Shown here piece by piece: positions 8,355 through 16,949 of a stretch of DNA of 64,000 nt (positions are counted from its first letter, which is position 1; each line of letters opens with the position of its first letter). The stretch comes from Actinoallomurus purpureus (GTDB lineage: Bacteria > Actinomycetota > Actinomycetes > Streptosporangiales > Streptosporangiaceae), in the NCBI RefSeq assembly GCF_024055795.1, contig NZ_JAMXMY010000013.1, positions 124,001-188,000 on the forward strand. Reading direction: 5' to 3'. The notes beneath the pieces were generated by a model that did not search any database, was not told the DNA's origin, and was given only the letters and a program-made list of their open reading frames with translations. Position numbers and translations under genes: made by a program.

Positions 8355-11300
8355 CTAGCGGGAAGGTCTCCGGACACGCTTCGTCGTCGTCCACACGAAC
8401 GTCGTGGTGCCGGCGGCGCCGGTGGAGTCGGTGGCGGTCACCGTCACCGTGCTGGTTCCGGCGTTGCGGGCTGAGCCCGTGATGGTCCCCGAGCGGCTGA
8501 TCGACAGACCGGCGGGCAGGCCCGTGGCGGTGAAGGTCAGGTCGCGGTGCCCGGCAGCGACCGCCGTCATCCGCAGAGAGACCGCCGCGCCCACCGGGCT
8601 GCTCATGCCCTTCGGTTCGGAGACGACCACCGCACCGGACACGTTGGTCTTCAGCGTGCTCGTGACGTTGATCGAGCCGCTCAGCGGCAGGTTGCGCGAG
8701 GAGTCGCCGACCAGGATCTGGTACGTGCCGGGCGTCGTCGTCCAGCCGCCGGCCGCGTCGTCCCAGTGCGCCAGGTCGTGCGCGGTCACAGTGAACCGTA
8801 CGGTCTGGCTCTGGCCCGGCTGCAGCTCGACCCGCTGGAACCCCTTGAGCTGGTGCGGCGGCTCGCCCGTGGAGGCCGGGGCGCCGACGTAGAGCTGGAC
8901 GATCTCGGCCCCGGCCCGGCTCCCGGTGTTGGTGACGGTGGCCGTCACCGTCGAACCGCCCGAGCCGAGCGCGCCGACCTGCAGGTTGGAGAAGGAGAAG
9001 GCCGTGTACGACAGGCCGTACCCGAAGGGGAACAGCGGCGTGATGTTCTTCGCGTCGTACCAGCGGTAGCCGACGTTCACGCCCTCGGAGTACTGCACCT
9101 GGCTGCCGTTGCCGGGCCACTGCGCGGTGGTGTGCGCGGGCACGTCGTTCAGGCTCGCCGGGAAGGTCACCGGCAGTTTGCCGGACGGGCTGACGTCACC
9201 GAACAGGATCGCCGCGAGCGCGTTGCCGACTTCCTGGCCGGAGTACCAGCCCTCCAGCACTCCGGCGACCTGGCCCAGCCACGGCATGGTCACCGCGGAG
9301 CCGGTGTGCAGGACCACGATCGTCTTCGGGTTGGCCGCGGCCACCGAGGAGATGAGCTGGTTCTGCTGGCCGGGCAGGTCGATCGAGGTGTTGTCGGTGC
9401 CTTCGTTCTGCGGATACGTGGCGAACACGATCGGCACGTCCACCGACTTGGCCAGGGTGACCGCGCGGTTGATGCCGTCCGTGCCGTCGGCCGCCTCGTA
9501 CTGAACCGTCGCGCCCGACCCGGCGCGGTTCTGGATGCCGGTGAGCGGCGAGATGGTGCCGGAGGAGGTGACGGTGGCGCTGCCGCCTCCGACGCTCGCC
9601 ACGCCCGCGCCGCCATCGGCGCCGATCACGGCGATCTTCTTGGTCGTGGAGGTGGACAGCGGCAGCACGCCGTTGTTCTTGAGGAGGACGGTGCCCTCCT
9701 CGGCGATCTGGCGGGCGGTGGCCTTGTGCGCGTCGGTGGTGACGACCGCGCCGGTCGAGCCGGTCTTGGTCTTGTCGAACAGGCCGAAGGCGAACATCTG
9801 GGTCAGCACCCGGCTGACCATGGTGTCCAGCGTCGCCTGGCTGACCTGGCCGGACGTGACCGCCTGCCGGAGTTGGTCACCGAAGAAGGCGGCGCCCGGC
9901 ATCTCCATGGTCATGCCGGCGTTGGCCGCGGGAGCAGCCGAGTGCAGTGCGCCCCAGTCGGATGTGACGAACCCGTTGAACCCCGCCTGCTGGTAGAGCG
10001 CCGTGTTGAGAATGTACGGATTCTCGCAGGCGAACTTCCCGTTGATCACGCTGTAGGCGCACATCACCGAGGCTGCGGCGCCCTGGCCGACAGACGCCTG
10101 GAATCCGGGCAGGTAGATCTCCTGCAGCGTGCGGGTGTCGACGATCGCGTTGTCCGACATCCCGTTGCGGTAGGTCTCCTGGTTGTAGACCGCTGCGTGT
10201 TTGGCCTGGGCCATGACGCCCTGGCTCTGCACGCCGTTGATCTGCGCGACGGCCATCTGGCTCGTCAGGTACGGGTCCTCGCTGAAGCTCTCGAAGCCCC
10301 GGCCCCAGCGCGGGTCACGGTCGATGTTCAGTGTCGGGCCGAGCGCGACGTCCGCACCCTTGCCGGCGAACTCATTGCCGGCCACCACGCCGTACTGCTG
10401 CTCGAGCGTGGTGTCGAAGGTCGCCGCCCCGGCCACGGGGGCGGGCAGCTGGGTGACGCCGCCGAGCCCGTCACCCGGTCCACCCGGCCCGTCCTCCAAG
10501 CCCATCGCCGGGACGCACAGCGACGGGATCGCGCTGGTGTTCCCGATGTACGGTGAGGCGTTGCCGTTGCCGTGCAGCATCGAGATCTTCTGGTCCTGGG
10601 TCATCTGCGCCATGAGCTGGGCGACGCGCTGGGACACCGGCGCGGTGGAGCCGACCCACGGGCAGGAGCCGTTACCGCCGCCTCCGCCGATGGTGAACAC
10701 GGCGAACTCCCAGAGCGAGTAGCCGTACTGGGTCGCGCGGGCGGTGCCGTACATCCGCACGTAGCGCCCGGTCCCGGAGACGTTCAGCGTCTGGGTGCCG
10801 CCGGTGCCCGTGGTGGTCGAGTAGATCGTCGTCCAGTTCGTTCCGTCACCGGAGACCTGGACCTGGAACGCGGTGGCGTAGGCGGTCTCCCAGGTCAGCT
10901 GGGCCCCGCAGACCTGCTGCGACGAGCCCAGGTCGACCTGGAGCCACTGCGGGTCGCTGAACGCCGAGGACCAGCGGGTGCCGGTGTCGCCGTCGGTGGC
11001 GGCCGAGGCGGGGGCCCCGGCGTTCTCGGTCGAGGAGGCGGTCGTCGGCCGGTTCAGGGCGTAGTCGGCGGTGCCGCACGACGCCGACCCCCCTGAGCCG
11101 TAGACCTGGAACTCCCAGAGAGAGTAGCCGTACTGGGTCGCGCGGGCGGTGCCGTACATCCGCACGTACCGGCCGGCCCCGGAGACGTTGAGCGTCTGGG
11201 TGCCGCCGGTGCCGGTCGTGGTGGAGTAGATGGTGGTCCAGGCGTTCCCGTCGGCGGAGGTCTGGATCTGGAACGCGCTCGCGTAAGCGGCCTCCCACTG

Positions 11301-11597
11301 CAGGACCACCTGGCTGATGGTGGCGCTGGATCCGAGATCGACCTGGAGCCACTGCGGGTCGCTGAACGCCGAGGACCAGCGGGTACCGGTGTCGCCGTCG
11401 GTGGCGGCCGAGGCGGGGGCGCCGGCGTTCTCGGTGGACGAGGCCGTGGTCGGCTTGCCCTGGGAGAGCAGGACCGCCGCGGCGCGGCCGGGCGGCGCCA
11501 CGGCCGTCGACGCGGCGATGAGCCCGGCGAGGGCGATGAGCACGACGAGCAGTGAGCGTGACGAATCGAGCAGGCGTCTGGGGCGAGCGCGGAACAT
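8355..11597 (-). CDS. Secreted GH3 enzyme with two N-terminal CBM32 (F5/8 type C) domains
   Basis: 1080 residues from ATG 11597, which has GAGGAG five bases upstream; the open frame extends further 5' but lacks a signal peptide there. Signal peptide about residues 1-40; two tandem F5/8C domains (about 45-165 and 180-300, TASSTENAGAPASAATDGDT in both); GH3 barrel with KHAAVYNQETYRNG and nucleophile Asp547 in VTSDWGALHS; a GH3 C-terminal domain; a fibronectin-III-like domain (GAEIVQLYVGAPASTGEPP); and an Ig-like tail (ATGLPAGLSISRSGTITGSA). Family activities are beta-glucosidase, beta-xylosidase and arabinofuranosidase; which applies is unknown. First gene of a three-gene operon under the 11789-11802 palindrome. 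Confidence 0.88.
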   Translation of the reverse strand: MFRARPRRLLDSSRSLLVVLIALAGLIAASTAVAPPGRAAAVLLSQGKPTTASSTENAGAPASAATDGDTGTRWSSAFSDPQWLQVDLGSSATISQVVLQWEAAYASAFQIQTSADGNAWTTIYSTTTGTGGTQTLNVSGAGRYVRMYGTARATQYGYSLWEFQVYGSGGSASCGTADYALNRPTTASSTENAGAPASAATDGDTGTRWSSAFSDPQWLQVDLGSSQQVCGAQLTWETAYATAFQVQVSGDGTNWTTIYSTTTGTGGTQTLNVSGTGRYVRMYGTARATQYGYSLWEFAVFTIGGGGGNGSCPWVGSTAPVSQRVAQLMAQMTQDQKISMLHGNGNASPYIGNTSAIPSLCVPAMGLEDGPGGPGDGLGGVTQLPAPVAGAATFDTTLEQQYGVVAGNEFAGKGADVALGPTLNIDRDPRWGRGFESFSEDPYLTSQMAVAQINGVQSQGVMAQAKHAAVYNQETYRNGMSDNAIVDTRTLQEIYLPGFQASVGQGAAASVMCAYSVINGKFACENPYILNTALYQQAGFNGFVTSDWGALHSAAPAANAGMTMEMPGAAFFGDQLRQAVTSGQVSQATLDTMVSRVLTQMFAFGLFDKTKTGSTGAVVTTDAHKATARQIAEEGTVLLKNNGVLPLSTSTTKKIAVIGADGGAGVASVGGGSATVTSSGTISPLTGIQNRAGSGATVQYEAADGTDGINRAVTLAKSVDVPIVFATYPQNEGTDNTSIDLPGQQNQLISSVAAANPKTIVVLHTGSAVTMPWLGQVAGVLEGWYSGQEVGNALAAILFGDVSPSGKLPVTFPASLNDVPAHTTAQWPGNGSQVQYSEGVNVGYRWYDAKNITPLFPFGYGLSYTAFSFSNLQVGALGSGGSTVTATVTNTGSRAGAEIVQLYVGAPASTGEPPHQLKGFQRVELQPGQSQTVRFTVTAHDLAHWDDAAGGWTTTPGTYQILVGDSSRNLPLSGSINVTSTLKTNVSGAVVVSEPKGMSSPVGAAVSLRMTAVAAGHRDLTFTATGLPAGLSISRSGTITGSARNAGTSTVTVTATDSTGAAGTTTFVWTTTKRVRRPSR
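10690..11455. repeat. Near-identical tandem CBM32-coding units
   Basis: Two direct units of about 365 bases (roughly 10690-11060 and 11100-11455) encode the two F5/8C domains of the GH3 enzyme. The stretch encoding ASSTENAGAPASAATDGDT and the one encoding MYGTARATQYGYSLWEF are almost unchanged, while the centres differ (SATISQVVLQWE against SQQVCGAQLTWE). This is a recent internal duplication or a gene-converted pair. Confidence 0.85.
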
Positions 11598-11788
11598 CAA
11601 GGCTCCTCGGCCGGTGGGAGGCGGACACCGGCGATTCGAGGTGCTGGCGGATCCGGCGGCATGAGGGCATGCGCGGCCACGGGCATGCCGCCTGGAGGGG
11701 GCGGCGTCCGGAGCCGGCACGCCATGCTGCCGGTTCGGCCACACCTGGCGGGGTGGAAGGCGGGACAGGCGCGTGGCGCCCGCGAAAC

Positions 11789-11802
11789 TGAGAGCGCTCT
11801 CA
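11789..11802. promoter_or_regulatory. Perfect palindrome TGAGAGCGCTCTCA, LacI-type operator
   Basis: A 14-base perfect palindrome in the 328-base divergent region between two GH3 genes. It has the AGAGCGCTCT core seen in actinobacterial LacI operators (the CebR site is TGGGAGCGCTCCCA). It lies just downstream of the minus-strand -35 element, around the expected start of transcription of the leftward GH3 operon, and about 56 bases upstream of the rightward -35. The LacI protein of 2737-3774 is the likely binder. Confidence 0.75.
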
Positions 11803-11828
11803 GGAAGAGTGACTCCCATCACATGAGC

Positions 11829-11886
11829 TGTCAAGGACGTCCGATCTTTGGAGTCCCTTGACAAAAGGCTGCAAACCCTGGATAAG
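11829..11886. promoter_or_regulatory. Divergent promoter region with mirrored TTGACA boxes
   Basis: TGTCAAGG (11829-11836) and CCTTGACA (11856-11863) form a perfect 8-bp inverted repeat, so a TTGACA hexamer faces outward in each direction. Rightward: TTGACA 11858-11863, 17-base spacer, GATAAG 11881-11886, then GGAG and ATG 11926. Leftward: TTGACA on the minus strand (11834-11829), with only a weak -10 at the right distance, next to the palindrome at 11789-11802. Confidence 0.6.
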
Positions 11887-11925
11887 TTCACGGAAAAAGC
11901 GAACAGCCTTCGATCGGAGCCCGCG

Positions 11926-14847
11926 ATGAGAGGACATCTGCTCAGAACCGTCGCCGTCATCGGGGCACTCATCGGAGGGCTGCTGGCCGGCGTGCCCGCG
12001 AACGCCGCGGCACGGCCGTGGCAGAACACGGCGCTGGCCCCGGTCGACCGGGCGAACGCGCTGCTCGCGCAGATGACCCTGGCGGAGAAGATCGCCATGA
12101 TGCACCAGGGCGCCTCATGCGACTACGGCGCCTGCGTCGACGGCAATACGCGCCTCGGCATCCCGCAGCTGCGGCTGCAGGACGGCCCGGCCGGTGTCGC
12201 CGACGGCGCCACGGGCGTCACGCAGCTGCCCGCGCCCGTCGCGGGCGCGGCGACCTGGGACACCGACCTGATGGGGGAGTACGGCAAGGTCGTCGGCGCC
12301 GAGGCGTGGGGCAAGGGCGCCAACACGGTGCTCGGCCCGACGATCAACATCGATCGCGACCCGCGCTGGGGACGGTCGTTCGAGTCGCTGAGCGAGGACC
12401 CGTACCTCGCCGCGCAGCTCGGCGCCGCCGAGATCAAGGGCATTCAGGCGCAGGGCCCGATCGCGCAGGTCAAGCACTACGCCGTCTACAACCAGGAGAC
12501 CTACCGCAACACCCCGCAGGACAACGCCGCCATCGCCGACCGTACGCAGCGGGAGATCTACCTGCCCGCCTTCGAGGCCGCGGTCAAGGACGGCAAGGCC
12601 TACTCGGCGATGTGCTCGTACTCGCAGATCAACGGCACCTTCGCCTGCGAGAACGGGCAGCTGTTGAACACGATCCTCAAGCAGCAGTGGGGCTTCTCCG
12701 GGTTCGTCACCTCCGACTGGGGCGGCACCCACTCCACGGTGGCCTCGGCGAACAACGGCCTCGACCAGGAGATGACCGGCAGCACGTACTACGGCGACGC
12801 CCTCGCCGCCGCGGTGAACAGCGGCCAGGTCTCCCAGGCGACGATCGACGACCACGTGCGCCGGATCCTGACCTCGATGTTCGCGAGCGGCCTGTTCGAC
12901 TCGCCGCCGACCGGGAACATGGGTGCGACCGTCACCTCCGACGCCCACCAGGCGACCGCCACGAAGACCACCGAGGAGGGCAGCGTGCTGCTGAAGAACA
13001 GCGGCCCGGTGCTGCCGCTGGGATCCTCGACCTCGTCGATCGCGGTGATCGGCGACGACGCGGGCGCGAACGCGATGACCGCAGGCGGTGGCAGCGCCCA
13101 CGTGAACCCATCGACGCTGGCCTCGGTCGTCACGCCGTACCAGGGCATCAAGGTCCGGGCGGGCAACGGCGCCACGGTCACGTACGCCCAGGGCGTCGCC
13201 TCGCCGAACGGCCAGGTCGTCGACTCCTCGTACCTGACCCCGTCGTCCGGCTCCGGGAACGGGCTGACCGCTCAGTACTACAACAACACCGGCATGACGG
13301 GCAGCCCGGTCCTCACGCGGACCGACCCGAACGTCAACTTCCTGTGGGGCGGCCAGCCGCCCGCGTCGGGCCTCCCCGGCAACGGCTGGTCGGTCAAGTG
13401 GACCGGCAAGCTGACGCCGCCGACCACCGGTACGTACACGTTCGCCCTGACCAGCGACGACGGCAGCCGGCTGTTCGTCAACGGCCAGCAGGTCATCAAC
13501 AACTGGGCGAACCAGCCGCCGACCACCAAGACCGGCACCATCTCCCTCACGGCCGGACAGCCCGTCAGCATCGAGGTCGACTACTTCCAGGACGGCGGCG
13601 GCAGCCAGGTCAGCCTCGGCTGGCAGATCCCGAACCAGAACCTCCACGACGAGGCCGTCGCGGCGGCGCGCGCCGCGCAGGTCGCCGTGGTCTTCGTCTC
13701 GAACGGCGAGGGTGAGGGCGCCGATCTGGGCAACATGGACCTGTCGGGTGACCAGAACCAGCTGGTGACCGACGTCGCCGCCGCCAACCCGAACACCGTG
13801 GTCGTCGTGGGCAGCGGCTCGGCGGTCACCATGCCCTGGGCGAACGCGGTCAAGGGCATCATCGAGAACTGGTACCCGGGCCAGACCGACGGAACGGCGA
13901 TCGCCGCATTGCTGTTCGGCGACGTGAACTTCTCCGGCAAACTCCCCGTCACCTTCCCGCAGAGCCTCGCCGACGTGCCCGCGAGCACCGCCGCGCAGTG
14001 GCCCGGCCAGAACGGGACCGTGCAGTACTCCGAGGGCCTGAATGTCGGCTACCGGTGGTACGACGCGAAGAACAAGACGCCGATGTTCCCCTTCGGGCAC
14101 GGCCTGTCCTACACGACCTTCGGCTACAAGAACCTGACCGTCGGGACGCCCGACTCCTCCGGGAACGTCGCCGTCGGCTTCGACGTCACCAACACCGGTT
14201 CGCGGGCCGGGGCGGAGGTCGCCCAGGTCTACGTCGGCCAGCCGTCCTCGACCGGCGAGCCGCCGAAGAACCTGCGCGGCTTCAGCCGCGTCGCGCTCGA
14301 CGCCGGCCAGACCAAGCACGTCACGGTCACGCTGGACGCCCGCAGCTTCCAGTACTGGAACGGCAGTGGGTGGACGACCGCCGCCGGGACGCATCAGATC
14401 CTCGTCGGCGCGTCCTCCCGTGACATCCGCCTCACCGGCCAGGTCTCCGTGGCCTCGACGAACCACGTGATCAGCCTCCGGGCGCACGCGAACAGCAAGT
14501 ACGTGACGGCGGAGAACGCCGGGGCCGCAGCGCTGATCGCGAACCGGGACGCGATCGGGCCGTGGGAGCAGTTCGACCAGGTCGACGAGGGCAACGGTGC
14601 CATCGCACTCCGCTCGCTTGCGAACAACGAGTACGTCACCGCCGGCACCTCGCCGTTGATCGCCGACGCGACGAGCGTCGGCGCGGCGCAGACCTTCGAC
14701 CTCATCCACAATCCCGACGGCAGCGTCAGCCTGCGGGCGCACGCCAACAACGACTACGTCTGCGCCGAGAACGCCGGTGCCGCTTCACTCATCGCCAACC
14801 GCACGGCGATCGGGCCCTGGGAAGAGTTCGACCTCGTCAACGATTGA
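11926..14847 (+). CDS. Secreted GH3 enzyme with PA14 insert and C-terminal fascin-like trefoil
   Basis: 973 residues from ATG 11926 (GGAG seven bases upstream). Signal peptide about 1-27 (ANA). GH3 catalytic barrel with KHYAVYNQETYRNT and nucleophile Asp264 in VTSDWGGTHS. A PA14 domain (about residues 440-570; YTFALTSDDGSRLFVNGQQV) is inserted in the GH3 C-terminal domain, as in known PA14-GH3 beta-glucosidases. Then the fibronectin-III-like domain (GAEVAQVYVGQPSSTGEPP) and a three-repeat fascin-like trefoil (SLRAHANSKYVTAENAGAAA). Divergent from the GH3-CBM32 operon and probably co-regulated. One trefoil repeat is shorter (NEYVTAGTSPLIADATS). Exact sugar specificity cannot be read from sequence. 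Confidence 0.88.
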   Translation: MRGHLLRTVAVIGALIGGLLAGVPANAAARPWQNTALAPVDRANALLAQMTLAEKIAMMHQGASCDYGACVDGNTRLGIPQLRLQDGPAGVADGATGVTQLPAPVAGAATWDTDLMGEYGKVVGAEAWGKGANTVLGPTINIDRDPRWGRSFESLSEDPYLAAQLGAAEIKGIQAQGPIAQVKHYAVYNQETYRNTPQDNAAIADRTQREIYLPAFEAAVKDGKAYSAMCSYSQINGTFACENGQLLNTILKQQWGFSGFVTSDWGGTHSTVASANNGLDQEMTGSTYYGDALAAAVNSGQVSQATIDDHVRRILTSMFASGLFDSPPTGNMGATVTSDAHQATATKTTEEGSVLLKNSGPVLPLGSSTSSIAVIGDDAGANAMTAGGGSAHVNPSTLASVVTPYQGIKVRAGNGATVTYAQGVASPNGQVVDSSYLTPSSGSGNGLTAQYYNNTGMTGSPVLTRTDPNVNFLWGGQPPASGLPGNGWSVKWTGKLTPPTTGTYTFALTSDDGSRLFVNGQQVINNWANQPPTTKTGTISLTAGQPVSIEVDYFQDGGGSQVSLGWQIPNQNLHDEAVAAARAAQVAVVFVSNGEGEGADLGNMDLSGDQNQLVTDVAAANPNTVVVVGSGSAVTMPWANAVKGIIENWYPGQTDGTAIAALLFGDVNFSGKLPVTFPQSLADVPASTAAQWPGQNGTVQYSEGLNVGYRWYDAKNKTPMFPFGHGLSYTTFGYKNLTVGTPDSSGNVAVGFDVTNTGSRAGAEVAQVYVGQPSSTGEPPKNLRGFSRVALDAGQTKHVTVTLDARSFQYWNGSGWTTAAGTHQILVGASSRDIRLTGQVSVASTNHVISLRAHANSKYVTAENAGAAALIANRDAIGPWEQFDQVDEGNGAIALRSLANNEYVTAGTSPLIADATSVGAAQTFDLIHNPDGSVSLRAHANNDYVCAENAGAASLIANRTAIGPWEEFDLVND

Positions 14848-14932
14848 GGCCTCTGCGGGAGCGAAGGCCTGATGGCGTGGGTAGACGATGGCCGGGTGCT
14901 GACCGATCTGGGCGAATGCAGGGGCCGGGCGG

Positions 14933-15568
14933 CTATGCCTCAGTACTGAGGTCACGGGCGGCCCTCGGCGGCGGACCCCAACGCGGATCCCTGCCCGAAA
15001 GGGCCAGGACCTGGTCGAACAGAGAGGCGTCGGCGTCCGGCATCACTTCGTCGGCGAGCAGCCCCAGGCCGCGCATCCGCGGAGCCTCCCGCCTGTAGAT
15101 CTCCAACGAGGACGCGGCCAGGTGATCGGGGATCCGCAGGAACCGGCCGGTGGCAACGGCCAGATCCCAGGCGTGAACGGTGAACTCCGCGATCAATATC
15201 CCCCCGACGGTGGCGGTGGCCATGAGCGAACCGCTCAGGCTCGCCTCTCCCTCCCACACCTGAGGGTCGGCCCATGTCTTCGCCGCCGCTTGGGCTCTTT
15301 CGGCGAGGAGAGGCGGCCATCCCGACTCCGGCGTTTCAGCGAGAAACGGCATGGGATCCGCGGTCGCGACCGAGGGATCCCATTCCGTGCCCGTGCCGAT
15401 GGCCTCGGTCATGAGGAACATCTTGGCCACGTGGTTCACCAGGTCCCTCACGGTGAACGCGGCGCAGGGCGTCGCATCGCCGTACTGATCGACGGACACG
15501 CCGGTGAGTACGTGCATGAAGAGGTTGATGCTCTGCCCCAGCCGTTCTGGGGACGATGGGTATGACAT
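14933..15568 (-). CDS. DinB/MDMPI-like (TIGR03086-type) metal-binding protein
   Basis: 211 residues. The pattern of an early TPCAAFTVRDLVNHV helix followed by FTVHAWDLAVATGR is typical of the TIGR03086/maleylpyruvate-isomerase-like four-helix family, in which His residues of the first helix and of HAWD bind a divalent metal; both are present (NHV and VHAWD). Members often conjugate small thiols with substrates, but the reaction here is unknown. ATG 15568 has AAGGT upstream. It starts 14 bases after the stop of the OYE-like gene and forms an operon with it, which suggests a shared substrate such as an electrophile. Confidence 0.75.
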   Translation of the reverse strand: MSYPSSPERLGQSINLFMHVLTGVSVDQYGDATPCAAFTVRDLVNHVAKMFLMTEAIGTGTEWDPSVATADPMPFLAETPESGWPPLLAERAQAAAKTWADPQVWEGEASLSGSLMATATVGGILIAEFTVHAWDLAVATGRFLRIPDHLAASSLEIYRREAPRMRGLGLLADEVMPDADASLFDQVLALSGRDPRWGPPPRAARDLSTEA

Positions 15569-15582
15569 GTGAGTACCTTTGT

Positions 15583-16737
15583 TCAGGCCAGGCTATTCGG
15601 TTCGGCCGCGCTCGTCGCCGAGGCCGGTCGTTCCGCGTGCGACGGCGGATAGTCGGTGTAGCCGGCGGCAGCCGGACCGTAGATGAGGTCCCGTTTCGGC
15701 ACGGCCAGCGGGGAGCCGGAGGCGAACCGAGCGGGCAGGTCCGGGTTCGCGATGAACAGCGTGCCGAAGGCCACCAGGTCCGCCAGGTCCTCGGCGAGGA
15801 TCCGGTTCGCCCGCCGCTGATCGAAGCCGACGTTGGCGATGATGGTGCCGTGGTAGACCTTCCGGAAGTGGCGGAACATGCCGTCGCCGGCCAGATGCTC
15901 CAGCGGACCTCCGTTAGGGTCGACCATCGTTCCCATCAGGAGCAGATGCGACAGCTCGTAGTCGTTGAGCCGCCCGAGCACATACTCGCTGTCCGCCACC
16001 GTGGCGGGCGCGGCGACGAATTCCCCCGTCTCCGACCAGGCCGGTCCGGCCTTCACACCGACGCGCCGTAGGTCGACGAACTCACCGACCGCTTCGATGA
16101 CATCGAAGAGAAAGCGGGCCCGATTCTCGATCGAGCCTCCGTAGAGGTCCTCACGCAGGTTGGTGCGCGGGTTCAGGAACTGGCTGATCAAGTAGTTGAA
16201 GCCCGCCTGAAGTTGTATCCCGTCGAAGCCGGCCGCCATCGCGTTCCGCGCGGCGGTCGCATAGTCGGCGACGGTCCGGCGGATGTCCTGCGCCGTCATC
16301 GCCCGTGGCCGCACGGTCGGTTTGCGGCCGGTGGGTGTAGGCGACGGCAGCCCCGGGTTCACGGCCGATGGGGCAAGAGGCGGGCGGCCGTCGAAGAAGT
16401 CGGGGTGGGACGCGGACCCTGTGTGCCACAGCTGAGCGAAGATGGTGCCCCCTGCACGGTGGACGGCGTCTGTCACCTTTCGCCATGCGGCGACTTGCTC
16501 GCCGGTGAACAGACCGGGCACGTCGTGCCATCCCACGGCGTCACGGCTGATCCAGACGCCTTCGGAGATGATCAGTCCGGCCGAGGCGCGTTGGGCGTAG
16601 TACTCCGCGTGGAGATCGATGGGCGCGAGACCGTGATTGCGGGCGCGACTCCGCGTCAGCGGCGCCATGACCACGCGGTTCTCAAGTGTGACGTCGCGCA
16701 GGTGGTACGGCAGTAGCAAGGGCTGTGTGAAGCTCAT
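15583..16737 (-). CDS. Old Yellow Enzyme-family protein lacking the usual His-Asn pair
   Basis: 384 residues from ATG 16737, chosen because AGGAAT lies six bases upstream (an ATG ten codons earlier has no ribosome site). An FMN-binding TIM barrel of the NemA/OYE type: VVMAPLTRSRA, AEYYAQRASAGLIISEG, AQLWHTGSASHP and EDLYGGSIENRARFLFDVIEAV. The motif that normally reads HGANGYL is here QAGFNYL, so the substrate-binding His (position 177) is Gln and the paired Asn (position 180) is Phe. The 43887-44954 OYE in this window keeps both. FMN binding looks intact, but alkene reduction may be altered. Leads an operon with the TIGR03086-type gene. Confidence 0.85.
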   Translation of the reverse strand: MSFTQPLLLPYHLRDVTLENRVVMAPLTRSRARNHGLAPIDLHAEYYAQRASAGLIISEGVWISRDAVGWHDVPGLFTGEQVAAWRKVTDAVHRAGGTIFAQLWHTGSASHPDFFDGRPPLAPSAVNPGLPSPTPTGRKPTVRPRAMTAQDIRRTVADYATAARNAMAAGFDGIQLQAGFNYLISQFLNPRTNLREDLYGGSIENRARFLFDVIEAVGEFVDLRRVGVKAGPAWSETGEFVAAPATVADSEYVLGRLNDYELSHLLLMGTMVDPNGGPLEHLAGDGMFRHFRKVYHGTIIANVGFDQRRANRILAEDLADLVAFGTLFIANPDLPARFASGSPLAVPKRDLIYGPAAAGYTDYPPSHAERPASATSAAEPNSLA

Positions 16738-16881
16738 AGGGGATTCCTGTCCAGGGAACGAGTACAAAAGTCGATCAAGGGAGCCTCGGGTGGACGGCTA
16801 CGTCTCGCGCCCGAAGTCCTGAGCGCGAGGAGGCGCGGCGGACGGACACGGTGACTCACCTGGCACGGCGAGGCGCACTCT

Positions 16882-16903
16882 TAAAGCAATGATCTGTGCT
16901 TTA
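16882..16903. promoter_or_regulatory. Inverted repeat TAAAGCA-N8-TGCTTTA, candidate operator
   Basis: Perfect 7-base arms (16882-16888, 16897-16903) about 145 bases upstream of the OYE-like gene. A related sequence follows at 16930-16949 (AAAGCCAAAATCTGTGCCTT), sharing ATCTGTGC with the first. The pair looks like a two-site operator for an unlinked regulator. Confidence 0.45.
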
Positions 16904-16949
16904 GCTCTACCGTAGCAGTCCATCGCCTAAAAGCCAAAATCTGTGCCTT

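Noticed and set aside
8335-9120. Alternative minus-strand frame inside the 3' part of the GH3-CBM32 gene
   Set aside because: Out-of-frame shadow; the GH3 C-terminal and fibronectin-like domains are continuous in the chosen frame.
10690-11455. CRISPR-like repetition
   Set aside because: Only two long units encoding protein domains; no short repeats with unique spacers. No CRISPR array was seen anywhere.
11598-12098. 5' extension of the GH3-CBM32 frame
   Set aside because: The extension crosses the operator and the divergent promoters and would bury the signal peptide; ATG 11597 has a strong ribosome site.
12115-14742. 875-codon minus-strand open frame opposite the GH3/PA14 gene
   Set aside because: Antisense shadow; the plus strand has the full GH3 architecture.
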